This document shows, piece by piece, positions 15,232 to 23,340 of a DNA stretch of 32,269 nucleotides. A model generated the notes under the pieces. The model saw nothing but the letters and a program-made list of their open reading frames with translations, ran no database searches and was not told the origin of the DNA. The number at the start of each line of letters is the position of its first letter. Position 1 is the first letter of the stretch. Source of the stretch: Pseudonocardia nigra. Its GTDB lineage: Bacteria; Actinomycetota; Actinomycetes; Mycobacteriales; Pseudonocardiaceae. The position numbers were made by a program, and so were the translations under genes. The stretch lies in the NCBI RefSeq assembly GCF_019396355.1, contig NZ_JAHKRK010000067.1, forward strand, positions 1 through 32,269, given 5' to 3'.

Positions 15232-16503
15232 TCAGCGGGGGGACGAGGCCGGTCGGACCGCGCCCACCACGTCGTCGGCCCGCGCGGCCGGCAGGAAGAT
15301 CGTGAACGTCGGCGGCCGTGGGCGGGACAGCTCCAGGCGCCCGCCGTCGGCCTCGACGAGGGCACGGGCGAGCGCCAGCCCCAGCCCGGTCGACGAGCCG
15401 ACCGAGACCCCGCGGTCGAACACGTGCGGCACGAGCTCCTCCGGCACCCCCGGGCCGGCGTCGCTGACCTCCACGAGCAGGCTGCTCTCCGCCGCGCGGG
15501 CGCTGAGGGTCACGGTGCCCGAGCCGTGCTGGAGCGCGTTGTCCAGCAGCGCGCCGACGGCCTCGCGGAGCCGGGCGGGCGTCACCCGCGCCAACAGCCC
15601 GTCCGGCACCCGAACCTTGAGCGACCGCCCCGCGCCGCGCAGCGCGGGCCGCCACTCGTCCGCGACGACGGCGAGCCCCTCCCGCAGGTCCTGCGGCTCC
15701 GCACCCGCGGCGCGCGCCGCACGGGCGGCCTCCAGCAGCTCGTCGAGCACCGCGGAGAGTCGCTCGGCCTGCTCGAGCGCGGCGACGGCCTCCCGGCGCG
15801 CGCTGGGGTCGGGATGGGTGGTCAGCTCGTCGAGGCGCAGCTGCAGCGCGGTGAGCCTGCTGCGCAGCTGGTGCGACACGTCCCCGACCAGGGCCCGTTC
15901 GCGCTGCACGAGCTCGGCCAGCGCGGCCGCGGAGGTGTCGAGCACGTCCGAGACGCGGTCCAGCTCGGGGATGCCGTGCCGGTCCGCCACCGAGCGGAAG
16001 TCGCCGGCACCCAGCCGCGCCGCGCGGTCTGCGACCCCGCGCAGCGGCTCGGCCAGCCTGCGCGCGGTGACCGTCGCCACCACCGCGCCGGTGCCGATCG
16101 AGAGCACCACGAGCAGCAGGACGACGAGCGTCACCTGCACCTGCTCGGTGCGCATCGCCGACAGCGGCTCCGCGAGCGTGATCGTGCCGCCCGGAGCGAA
16201 CGGCAGTGTCTCCGACACCGGGTCCGGGCCCACCTCGGCGCCGATCACCCGGGGCGGGCGGCCGGTGAGCTCCAGCACGAGCCGCCCGCCCGTCGGCACC
16301 GCCAGCTCGATGGCCGCGATGTCGATGCGGTCCCCGGCCCCCGGGTTGTCCAGCCGCGCCGCCACCTGCTCGAGCCGCTGCGTGAGGTCGGCCCGGTGGA
16401 TGTCCTCCACCAGCCGCCACGTGGTGATGGCGAGCGGGCCGCCGAGCACCAGCGCGGTGATCGCGACGACGAGCAGCGTCGACTGCAGGATGCGGCGGCG
16501 CAC
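15232..16503 (-). CDS. Two-component sensor histidine kinase
   Basis: A 423-residue membrane kinase. The first transmembrane helix spans about 5-26, an extracytoplasmic sensor region 27-122 resembles no family I recognise, and the second helix covers about 123-145. A HAMP domain follows (145-200). The H-box GDVSHQLRSRLTAL places the phosphorylated His at 211. The ATPase domain has LLDNALQHG (N322), SDAGPGVP and SSTGLGLALA. It should phosphorylate the response regulator encoded 12 nt upstream. The architecture resembles CseC/TcrY-like actinobacterial kinases, but the signal is unknown. The GTG at 16503 is preceded by a G-rich run. Confidence 0.92.
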   Translation of the reverse strand: MRRRILQSTLLVVAITALVLGGPLAITTWRLVEDIHRADLTQRLEQVAARLDNPGAGDRIDIAAIELAVPTGGRLVLELTGRPPRVIGAEVGPDPVSETLPFAPGGTITLAEPLSAMRTEQVQVTLVVLLLVVLSIGTGAVVATVTARRLAEPLRGVADRAARLGAGDFRSVADRHGIPELDRVSDVLDTSAAALAELVQRERALVGDVSHQLRSRLTALQLRLDELTTHPDPSARREAVAALEQAERLSAVLDELLEAARAARAAGAEPQDLREGLAVVADEWRPALRGAGRSLKVRVPDGLLARVTPARLREAVGALLDNALQHGSGTVTLSARAAESSLLVEVSDAGPGVPEELVPHVFDRGVSVGSSTGLGLALARALVEADGGRLELSRPRPPTFTIFLPAARADDVVGAVRPASSPR

Positions 16504-16515
16504 GCGAAACCCCCG

Positions 16516-17172
16516 CTAGTCGTGGTTGAACCGGAAGCCGACGCCGCGCACCGTCGCGATCCGGTGCTCACCGCCGATCTTGCGGCGCAGCCACGACATG
16601 TGCATGTCGAGGGTCTTGGACGTCTTCATGTCGGGGTCGTTCCAGACCTCACGGAGGATCTCCTCCCGGGTGACGACCTGACCGGCGCGCAGCAGCAACA
16701 CGCGCAGCAGCTCGAACTCCTTGTTCGCCAGGCCCACCTCGGCGCCGTCGACGAGCACCCGCCTGCCGGACAGCTCCATCCGCACGCCGCCGACCTCCAC
16801 CGCCTCCGGCGTGTGCCTGCGCAGCAGCGCCCGCACCCGGGCCAGCAGCTCGGCGAGCCGGAACGGCTTGCCGACGTAGTCGTCGGCGCCCGCGTCGAGG
16901 CCGACGACGAAGTCGACCTCGTCGGTACGGGCGGTGAGCATGAGCACCGGCAGGTCGGGCGCCTCGAGGCGGACGCGGCGGCACACCTCCAGCCCGTCCA
17001 TCCCCGGCAGGCCGAGGTCGAGGACGAGCAGGTCGACGTGGCCGTGGCGCACCCGCTCCAGCGCGGCGACGCCGTCGGTCGCGACGGCGACCTCGTAGCC
17101 CTCGCGCTGCAGTGCGCGCGACAGCGGTTCGGCGATCGCGGCGTCGTCCTCGGCGAGCAGGACGGTGGTCAC
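16516..17172 (-). CDS. OmpR-family response regulator
   Basis: A 218-residue regulator. The receiver domain (1-115) has the acidic pair D9-D10, phosphoacceptor D52 in VLDLGLPGMDG, T80 and K102 in GKPFRLAELL. The winged-helix output domain (about 128-215) contains NKEFELLRVLLLRAGQVVTR, WNDPDMKTSKTLDMHMSWLR and VRGVGFRF. It should act as a DNA-binding partner of the kinase encoded just downstream. The GTG at 17172 starts the conserved TVLLAEDD and leaves 58 bp to the divergent hisN gene. Targets are unknown, though autoregulation is common in this class. Confidence 0.94.
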   Translation of the reverse strand: MTTVLLAEDDAAIAEPLSRALQREGYEVAVATDGVAALERVRHGHVDLLVLDLGLPGMDGLEVCRRVRLEAPDLPVLMLTARTDEVDFVVGLDAGADDYVGKPFRLAELLARVRALLRRHTPEAVEVGGVRMELSGRRVLVDGAEVGLANKEFELLRVLLLRAGQVVTREEILREVWNDPDMKTSKTLDMHMSWLRRKIGGEHRIATVRGVGFRFNHD

Positions 17173-17230
17173 GGGACCCACCCTAGGCCGCCCGCGGGGA
17201 AGCCGATCGGTGGCGTGCGAGAGTGCACCC

Positions 17231-18028
17231 GTGCCCGCAGCGGATCCCGACCTCGAGCTCGCCCTCCGACTGGCCGACGCGGCCGACGCGATCACCTTCG
17301 CCCGGTTCCGCGCCGCCGACCTGCGCGTCACCCGCAAGCCCGACCGCACCCCCGTGACCGACGCCGACACCGCGGCCGAGGAGGCGCTGCGCCGGCTGAT
17401 CGCGGCCGAACGGCCCGGCGACGCCGTGCTCGGTGAGGAGGGCGGCGGCACCGTCCCGGAGTCGGGGCGTGGCTGGGTGCTCGATCCGATCGACGGCACC
17501 AAGAACTTCTCCCGCGGCATGCCGGCCTGGGGCAGCCTCATCGCGCTGACGGTGCAGGGCGAGCCGGTGGTCGGCGTCGCGAGCGCACCCGCGCTGGGCA
17601 GGCGCTGGTGGGCGGCCCGCGGCGCGGGCGCGTGGACCTCCGACGCTCCGGACGCCCCGCCCCGGCGGATCGCCGTCTCCGGCGTCACCGACCTCGCCGA
17701 CGCTTACCTGTCCACCACCGACATCCGCATGTTCGCCGAGGTCGGGCGCGGCGCCCAGTACGAGCGGCTGCTGGGAGCCTGCTGGGAGACCCGCGCCTTC
17801 GGCGACTTCTGGCAGCACTGCCTTGTGGCCGAGGGCGTGCTCGACCTCGCCGTCGACGCGCTCGCCAACCCGTGGGACCTGGCCGCGCTCCAGCCGATCC
17901 TCACCGAGGCCGGTGGTGCGCTCAGCGACCTCGACGGGGCGCTGACGTACACCGGCGGCAGTGGGGTGACCTCCAACGGCGCGGTGCACGCGGCCGCGCT
18001 CGAGATCCTCGCGAAGGGGAACGCATGA
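17231..18028 (+). CDS. hisN: Histidinol-phosphatase, inositol-monophosphatase fold
   Basis: A 265-residue IMPase-superfamily phosphatase. Metal-binding motifs are PVTDADTAAEEALR (residues 41-54), GEEGG near 68, and WVLDPIDGTKNFSRG with D85 and D88. The C-terminal block is ANPWDLAALQPILTEAGG. These features and the length fit actinobacterial HisN (Rv3137 type), which dephosphorylates histidinol phosphate in histidine synthesis. Other IMPase activities cannot be excluded by sequence alone. The GTG at 17231 gives the usual N-terminus. It overlaps the MaoC-like gene in an ATGA junction, so the two are co-translated. Confidence 0.85.
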   Translation: MPAADPDLELALRLADAADAITFARFRAADLRVTRKPDRTPVTDADTAAEEALRRLIAAERPGDAVLGEEGGGTVPESGRGWVLDPIDGTKNFSRGMPAWGSLIALTVQGEPVVGVASAPALGRRWWAARGAGAWTSDAPDAPPRRIAVSGVTDLADAYLSTTDIRMFAEVGRGAQYERLLGACWETRAFGDFWQHCLVAEGVLDLAVDALANPWDLAALQPILTEAGGALSDLDGALTYTGGSGVTSNGAVHAAALEILAKGNA

Positions 18029-18477
18029 GCCCCGAGCTCGCCTTCGAGGACCTCATCCCCGGCCGGGTGTTCGACCTCGGCACCGCCGTCGTCGACCGGG
18101 ACGAGATGGTGGCGTTCGCCCGCCGGTTCGACCCGCAGCCGTTCCACGTCGACGAGGAGGCGGGCAAGGCCTCGATCTTCGGGCAGCTGGCCGCGTCCGG
18201 GTGGTTCACCGCGGGTCTGTGGATGCGCGCCTATGCCGACGGCGTGCTGACCCGGGCCACGTCGCTGGGCTCGCCGGGCGGCGATGAGATCGCCTGGCCC
18301 GCGCCCGTGTTCGCTGGCGACGAGCTGCGCGCATCGATGGAGGTGCTGGAGGCGCGGCGCTCGCGCAGCCGCCCCGGCGTGGGGCTGGTGCGGTTGCGGG
18401 CGTACCTGCACCGCGGCGACGTCCTGGTGTACCGCAGCACATTCACCGGCATGTTCGGCACGCGCGACGCCGGTTAG
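18025..18477 (+). CDS. MaoC-like hotdog-fold hydratase/dehydratase
   Basis: A 150-residue protein. The MaoC dehydratase signature is FARRFDPQPFHVDEEAGKAS (residues about 31-50), with the catalytic Asp-His pair inside DPQPFH, followed by FGQLAASGWFTAGLWMR. It should be cytoplasmic and hydrate or bind an enoyl-CoA thioester, which fits the acyl-CoA genes elsewhere in the window. The ATG at 18025 overlaps the hisN stop (ATGA). Its own TAG shares bases 18475-18476 with the TAA of the convergent Uma2 gene. The substrate is unknown. Confidence 0.88.
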   Translation: MSPELAFEDLIPGRVFDLGTAVVDRDEMVAFARRFDPQPFHVDEEAGKASIFGQLAASGWFTAGLWMRAYADGVLTRATSLGSPGGDEIAWPAPVFAGDELRASMEVLEARRSRSRPGVGLVRLRAYLHRGDVLVYRSTFTGMFGTRDAG

Positions 18478-19034
18478 CGACGGCTGACCAGGGCGTCGAT
18501 GTCGATCCGCAGGGGGAACGGCTCGGTGACCACCAGCTCGCGCGTCGCGGTCTGGCTCTCCACGTAGCCGTCCCCCGGTGCACCGAGCCCGAACGTGGTG
18601 ATCGACGGGACGGGTGGGTCGAGATCCACCAGCCAGTAATGCGGGATGCCGGCGTCGGCGTACTCGACGGGCTTGAGGTACCGGTCGACGTTGCGTGACC
18701 CTGGCGAGATGATCTCGACCGCGAGCACGGCCTCGCTTGCGGGGACGCGATTCTCCGACCCGTCGACGGGGACGACGACGACATCGGGCGCGCGAATGGT
18801 GGCCGGATCGTCGCCGCGGACGAGTACCTCGAAATCGGCCAAGGCTTCCCAGTGATCCGGGAGCTGTTGCTCGAGCTGAGCGGCGAGCCGGATCACTGCC
18901 CTCTGGTGCTTGCGGAGCGGGCGCGGCGACACGATCAGCACCCCCTCCTGCAACTCGTACCGGGCCGAGTTGTCCTCCGGCAGCGCGTCGTACTCCTCGA
19001 CCGTCATGAGCCCGTGTGGCACCGGCATGGCCAT
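18474..19034 (-). CDS. Uma2 family PD-(D/E)XK nuclease-fold protein
   Basis: A 186-residue protein of the Uma2 (DUF820) family. The N-terminus has LMTVEEYDALPEDNSARYEL. The restriction-endonuclease-like core holds RAPDVVVVPVD (Asp), AVLAVEIISPGSRNVDRY (Glu) and LKPVEYADAGIPHYWLVD (Lys), so the metal-binding PD...E-x-x..K set appears intact. The family is widespread in actinobacteria and cyanobacteria, often in many copies; its biological role is unsettled. The ATG at 19034 has an excellent AAGGAGGTG 5 nt upstream. It converges on the MaoC-like gene with overlapping stop codons. Upstream lies the tandem repeat at 19100-19211. Confidence 0.9.
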   Translation of the reverse strand: MAMPVPHGLMTVEEYDALPEDNSARYELQEGVLIVSPRPLRKHQRAVIRLAAQLEQQLPDHWEALADFEVLVRGDDPATIRAPDVVVVPVDGSENRVPASEAVLAVEIISPGSRNVDRYLKPVEYADAGIPHYWLVDLDPPVPSITTFGLGAPGDGYVESQTATRELVVTEPFPLRIDIDALVSRR

Positions 19035-19099
19035 CGCGCACCTCCTTGCTTCTCGGTGAGCATCAGTGTGCCGCAGCCCACCGACAGAATCCGGGATCG

Positions 19100-19211
19100 C
19101 TCAGCACCGATGATCGCTCCGCAAGCTCCGCTGAGCACCGACGATCGCTCCGCAGGCTCCGCTGAGCACCGACGATCGCTCCGCAGGCTCCGCTCCGCAA
19201 GCTCCGCTCAG
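19100..19211. repeat. 31-bp tandem repeat, three full units plus partial copies
   Basis: Three head-to-tail 31-bp units lie at 19100-19130, 19131-19161 and 19162-19192. They read CTGAGCACCGACGATCGCTC followed by CGCAGGCTCCG, with small changes in the first unit. A 14-bp piece of the unit's end follows at 19193-19206 and the first bases of another unit reach 19211, running into the stop codon of the HMG-CoA lyase gene. Units 2 and 3 are identical. Each contains the palindrome CGATCG and short GAGC/GCTC complements. Confidence 0.92.
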
Positions 19212-20146
19212 CCCGCCAGCGCCCGCACCACCCGCGACGGCGACGGCCTGCCCAACTGCTCGGCCATCCACGCGCTCGTGGCGACCAGCCGGTCCAGGTC
19301 CACGCCGTGCGCGACGCCGAGCCCGTCGAGCATCCAGACGAGGTCCTCGGTGGCGAGGTTGCCGGTGGCCGACTCCGCGTACGGGCACCCACCCAGCCCG
19401 CCCGCGCTCGCGTCCACGCAGGTCACGCCCTTCCGGAGCGCGGCGAGCGTGTTGGCCAGCGCCTGGCCGTAGGTGTCGTGGAAGTGCACGGCGAGCTGCG
19501 TCATCGGCACCCCGTCCGCGGCGCACGCGTCGAGCACGGCGTCGACGTGGCCGGGCGTGCCGGTGCCGATCGTGTCGCCGAGCGAGAGCTGGTGGCAGCC
19601 CATCTCGACCAGGCGCCGCCCCACCGCGGCGACCTGCTCGGGCGCCACCGGGCCCTCCCACGGGTCGCCGAAGCACATCGACACGTACCCGCGCACCCGC
19701 AGGCCCTCCGCGAGCGCGCGCTCCACGACGGGGGCGAACATCCCGAACTGCTCGTCGAGGCTTCGGTTGAGGTTCCGCTGTGCGAACGTCTCGGTGGCGC
19801 TGCCGAAGATCGCGACGTGCGCCACGCCCGCCTCGAGTGCCCGGTCCAGCCCGCGCTCGTTCGGCACCAGCACCGGGTAGTCGACGCCCTCGGCCCGCAC
19901 GAGCTGCCGCAGCAGGTCGGCGGCATCCGCCAGCTGCGGCACCCACTTCGGGTGCACGAAGCTCGTGGCCTCCAGCGTCCGCAGCCCGGCGCCCGCCAGC
20001 CGGTGCAGGAACTCGGCCTTCACCTCGACCGGCACGACGGCGGACTCGTTCTGCAGCCCGTCCCGCGCCCCGACCTCGTAGATCGTGACGCGTTCCGGCA
20101 GCCCGGCGGCGGGCACGGTCATCGGGAGCGCTCTAGCTGTCGTCAT
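19208..20146 (-). CDS. Hydroxymethylglutaryl-CoA lyase
   Basis: A 312-residue TIM-barrel enzyme of the HMGL/DRE family that cleaves HMG-CoA to acetoacetate and acetyl-CoA, the last step of leucine degradation. Key features are YEVGARDGLQNE (catalytic Arg-Asp), TSFVHPKWVPQLADA, SLGDTIGTGTP, the metal-binding HFHDTYGQ, and the catalytic-loop cysteine in GGLGGCPYA. The ATG at 20146 is supported by GAGGTGG 6 nt upstream and overlaps the PH-domain gene by 14 nt. It may form a functional set with the FadE25-like dehydrogenase and AccD5. The last codons run directly into the tandem repeat. Confidence 0.92.
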   Translation of the reverse strand: MTTARALPMTVPAAGLPERVTIYEVGARDGLQNESAVVPVEVKAEFLHRLAGAGLRTLEATSFVHPKWVPQLADAADLLRQLVRAEGVDYPVLVPNERGLDRALEAGVAHVAIFGSATETFAQRNLNRSLDEQFGMFAPVVERALAEGLRVRGYVSMCFGDPWEGPVAPEQVAAVGRRLVEMGCHQLSLGDTIGTGTPGHVDAVLDACAADGVPMTQLAVHFHDTYGQALANTLAALRKGVTCVDASAGGLGGCPYAESATGNLATEDLVWMLDGLGVAHGVDLDRLVATSAWMAEQLGRPSPSRVVRALAG

Positions 20147-20624
20147 CGTCGGCCACCTCGTTGTAGAGCATCGCGTGCACCTTCTCCACGCCCGGGATGT
20201 CGTCGAACTCGATCGGCTCGTCCGACGCCGACTCGATGACGAGGGTGCCGGAGCCGAGGATCCGCTCGAGCACCGTGTGCCGGAACCGGACGCTGTTGAT
20301 CCGCCCCATCGGGATGTCCATGCCCTGCCGGGACAGCAGCCCTTCCCGCACGAGCACCCGCCGGGTCGTCACGACGAAGTGTGTGGTGCGCCAGCGCACG
20401 AACGGCGCGATCGTGAGCCATCCCACCAGCGCGAGCCCCAGCCCGGCCAGCCCGAGCCACGCCCACGGAGCCCACGGCTGCTCGCGCACGAGTGCGGCGA
20501 GATAGCTGCACACCCCGACGACGAGCAGCAGCACGAGTACCGGGACCACGAGCATCTTCCAGTGCGGGTGCTTGTGCGCGACGACCAGCTCGCCCTCGAC
20601 GAGGAGAGCGTCCGGGTAGGCCAC
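20133..20624 (-). CDS. PH-domain membrane protein (Rv3278c-like)
   Basis: A 163-residue protein with two transmembrane helices (about 23-46 and 55-75) followed by a bacterial PH (DUF304/bPH2) domain, RRVLVREGLLSRQGMDIPMG and INSVRFRHTVLERILGSGTL, ending in an acidic DDDDS tail. It should be anchored in the membrane with the PH domain in the cytoplasm. The function is unknown. Position beside birA matches Rv3278c in mycobacteria. The start is GTG at 20624, 83 nt downstream of birA, with only a weak ribosome-binding site. Its last codons overlap the HMG-CoA lyase start. Confidence 0.88.
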   Translation of the reverse strand: MAYPDALLVEGELVVAHKHPHWKMLVVPVLVLLLVVGVCSYLAALVREQPWAPWAWLGLAGLGLALVGWLTIAPFVRWRTTHFVVTTRRVLVREGLLSRQGMDIPMGRINSVRFRHTVLERILGSGTLVIESASDEPIEFDDIPGVEKVHAMLYNEVADDDDS

Positions 20625-20707
20625 GAGGCCACGCTATCGCCGGCGAGCCCAAGGGCCTCGTAACCCGGGCTGCCGCGCGCCACGGCGATCGCACTCGGGC
20701 GGGTTGC

Positions 20708-21514
20708 TCAGCCCGCCGGCCGGAGGTGCACCACGTCACCCGCCGCCACAGCGCGTCGGTGGCCTCTGCCGTCGAGCAGCAGCAGGCGCCCGTCGCGGTC
20801 GACGTCCTCGGCGATCCCGGTGATCGCGGCTCCGCCGGGCAGCTCCACCCGCACCTCCGAGCCGAGGCTCGCGCATCCCGCGCGGTAGTCGGCCCGCAGC
20901 CCCGTGACGTCCGGGTCGCCGCGACCGGCCCGCCACGCCGCCTCGCGCTCGGCGAGCCGGGTGAGCAGCTCGGAGAGCACGCTCGCCCGGTCGACGTCGG
21001 CACCCTCCGCCGCGAGCGAGGTGGCGCCGGGCTGGTCGGGTGGCGAGGCGGCGACGTTGATCCCGATCCCGATCACCACGGCGGGCCGGACGGGGTCGGC
21101 GACCTCGGCGAGGATGCCGACCGCCTTGCGTCGCTGCGCGCCGATCAGCAGGTCGTTGGGCCACTTCAGGCCGGCGGGGGCGTCGGTGCAGGCACGCACG
21201 GTGTCGAGGACGGCCAGTCCGGCCAGCAGCGGCAGCCACCCGAACCGCGACGGCGGCACACCGGTGGGCCGCAGCAGCACGCTGACGGCGAGCCCGCTGC
21301 CCGGCGGCGCCACCCACGTGCGGCCGAGTCTGCCGCGCCCGGACTCCTGGTACTCCGCGACCAGCACGCTGCGGTCGGGGGCGCCGGCGGCCGCGGCGGC
21401 CATGAGGTCGGCGTTCGTGGAACCGGTGCGCTCGACGACGTCCAGCTGCGCCCACGGCCCCACGAGTTCGGCGCGCAGCTTCTCCGCGTCGAGCGGCCGG
21501 GCGGTCACGTTCAT
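20708..21514 (-). CDS. birA: Biotin--[acetyl-CoA-carboxylase] ligase
   Basis: A 268-residue biotin protein ligase that activates biotin as biotinyl-AMP and attaches it to the lysine of the carboxylase BCCP domain. Motifs are VVERTGSTNADLM, the biotin-binding EYQESGRGRLGRTW, LKWPNDLLIGAQRRKAVGIL, and VIGIGINV. There is no N-terminal winged helix, so it is a monofunctional group I ligase and not a biotin-operon repressor. The C-terminal SH3-like domain (GIAEDVDRDGRLLLLDG) is complete. The ATG at 21514 gives the expected length. It lies near accD5/accE, whose alpha partner is its expected substrate. Confidence 0.95.
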   Translation of the reverse strand: MNVTARPLDAEKLRAELVGPWAQLDVVERTGSTNADLMAAAAAGAPDRSVLVAEYQESGRGRLGRTWVAPPGSGLAVSVLLRPTGVPPSRFGWLPLLAGLAVLDTVRACTDAPAGLKWPNDLLIGAQRRKAVGILAEVADPVRPAVVIGIGINVAASPPDQPGATSLAAEGADVDRASVLSELLTRLAEREAAWRAGRGDPDVTGLRADYRAGCASLGSEVRVELPGGAAITGIAEDVDRDGRLLLLDGRGHRRAVAAGDVVHLRPAG

Positions 21515-21612
21515 GGTGGCCGACGCTACCTCCGGGCCGGTGCTGCCACGGACCGTTTCCCCGCACCCGGGCGACGGGCGGCCGCCCCCGGTCGCCGGGC
21601 GCACCGTGACGC

Positions 21613-23147
21613 TCAGGCCGGAACCGCCCCCGGCCGCCCGTCGGCGACCACCCACGACGTGAGGGTGGTCGCGGGCGCGGCGGTGTCGGCGGCCGAGGCC
21701 ACCACCCGGTAGTCGCTGCGCCACTCCTGCGGCGTCACTTCGCAGCGGACGTAGCCCCGGCGCGCACCGTCGAAGAACTTGACCTGCGGGTTGTGCGGCA
21801 CCGCCGCGGCCACCTCGTCGGCCCAGCCGCACCCGGAACTGATGGACGTGCCGACGAACTCGGTGGCCACCACGGCCGAGGTGGGGTCGGTGGCCACGGC
21901 GGTCAGGTCGTTCACCCAGGACGAGTGCCAGTCGCTGGTCACCACCACGGGGTTCGACGGCCGCCGCTGCGCGACGAAGTCGAGCACGCGCTGCCGGGCG
22001 GCGGCGTAGCCGTCCCACTGGTCGTGGTTGACCGCGACGCCGGGCCCGGTGTCGTAGTCGAAGTGGGCCATGATCGTCTGCTGGGCGAGGACGTTCCACC
22101 GCGCGGCCGAGCGGTCCAGGCCGTCGAACAGCCAGCGCTCCTGCTCGGTGCCGGTGAACGTGCGGGCCGGGTCGGCGCTGGCCGGGTGCAGCGGCGCGCT
22201 GGGGAACCCCGGGTCGAGCTGCGGGTCGCGGTACTGGCGGGTGTCGAGCACGTGGAACGTCGCCAGGTCGCCGTAGCCGACGCGGCGGTGCAGGCGGATC
22301 GACGCCCCCTGCGGCCGAGCAATGCGCCGCAGCGGCAGGTGCTCGTAGTAGGCCTGGAACGCGGCGGCGCGCAGGGCGGCGAACCGGGCCGGCTCGTTCG
22401 AGGCCTCGCCGTCGGGCTGGGACACCCCGCCCGCCCAGTTGTTCTCGATCTCGTGGTCGTCGAAGGTCACGACGAACGGGAACGCGGCGTGCGCGGCCTG
22501 CAGGTCCGGCGAGGTCTTGTACTGGGCGTGGATTCGCCGGAAGTTGGCGAGCGTCTCCGTGTCGCGGCCCTCGTAGACGTAGTCGCCGACGTGCACGACC
22601 AGGTCGAGGTCCTCCTGCGCCATCGTGCGGTAGGCGGCGTACCGGCCGCCCGCCCACGACTGGCACGAGGCCAGGGCGAACGTCACGGCGTCGGTGCGGC
22701 GGCGTGGGTCGGGCGCGGTGCTGGTGCGCCCGACCGGGCTGATCTCCGCGCCCGCGCGGAAGCGGTAGAAGTAGTCGGCCGACGGGCGCAACCCGTGCAC
22801 CTCCGCGTGCACGGAGTGCCCCAGCTCCGGCATGGCGGGCTCGGTCCCACGCCGCACGATCCGCCCGAAGGCCTCGTCCTCGGCCACCTCCCAGTGCACC
22901 GGGACGACCCGCGGCGGCATCCCGGCACTGCCGTCGGTCGCGAGCGGGTCGGGCGCCAGGCGGGTCCACAGCACGACGCCGTCCGGCGCCGGGTCCCCGG
23001 AGGCCACGCCCAGCGTGAACGGGTTCGTCCCGAACCGGGGCGCGGCCACGGCGGGGCCCCCGAGAACCCGGCCAGCGCCAGCGCCAGGCCGGCGCCACCG
23101 GCACCCGCGACGCCGAGGAAGTGCCGACGGTCCATGCCCTTGCCCAC
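21613..23147 (-). CDS. phoD: PhoD-like alkaline phosphatase with Tat signal, interrupted by a frameshift
   Basis: The catalytic part (21613 to about 23049) has PhoD motifs FALASCQSWAGG, LVVHVGDYVYEG, FVVTFDDHEIENNW and VVTSDWHSSWVNDL, which bind the iron/calcium centre. Upstream, in another frame, lies a typical Tat signal: GTG 23147 with GAGGAG upstream, then MDRRHFLGVAGAGGAGLALA. The two frames meet within the GGGG-CCCCC run at 23053-23061. One extra base there would join ...LALAGFSG to PAVAAPRFGTNPFTLGV. As it stands no single frame encodes the exported enzyme. This is either a sequencing or assembly error or a recent inactivation; the intact remainder favours error or a very young mutation. 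PhoD would release phosphate from extracellular phosphodiesters. Confidence 0.85.
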
Positions 23148-23340
23148 GATGACTCCTCGCTGCTCACTCGATCGGGGGAGGCGAACTCTCGCCGACCGGG
23201 GGAACGCGCCCGTGGCGCGCGGGTGGCCGTCGCGTTCCGCCCCGAGGAAGCCTCGCCGCGCCTGGCGGCGAGGTTGCGTGACGAAGGCCGCTTTCCGGAG
23301 ACGGAGCCGTGCGCCTACCCGCCGGTTAAGGTGCCGTTCC

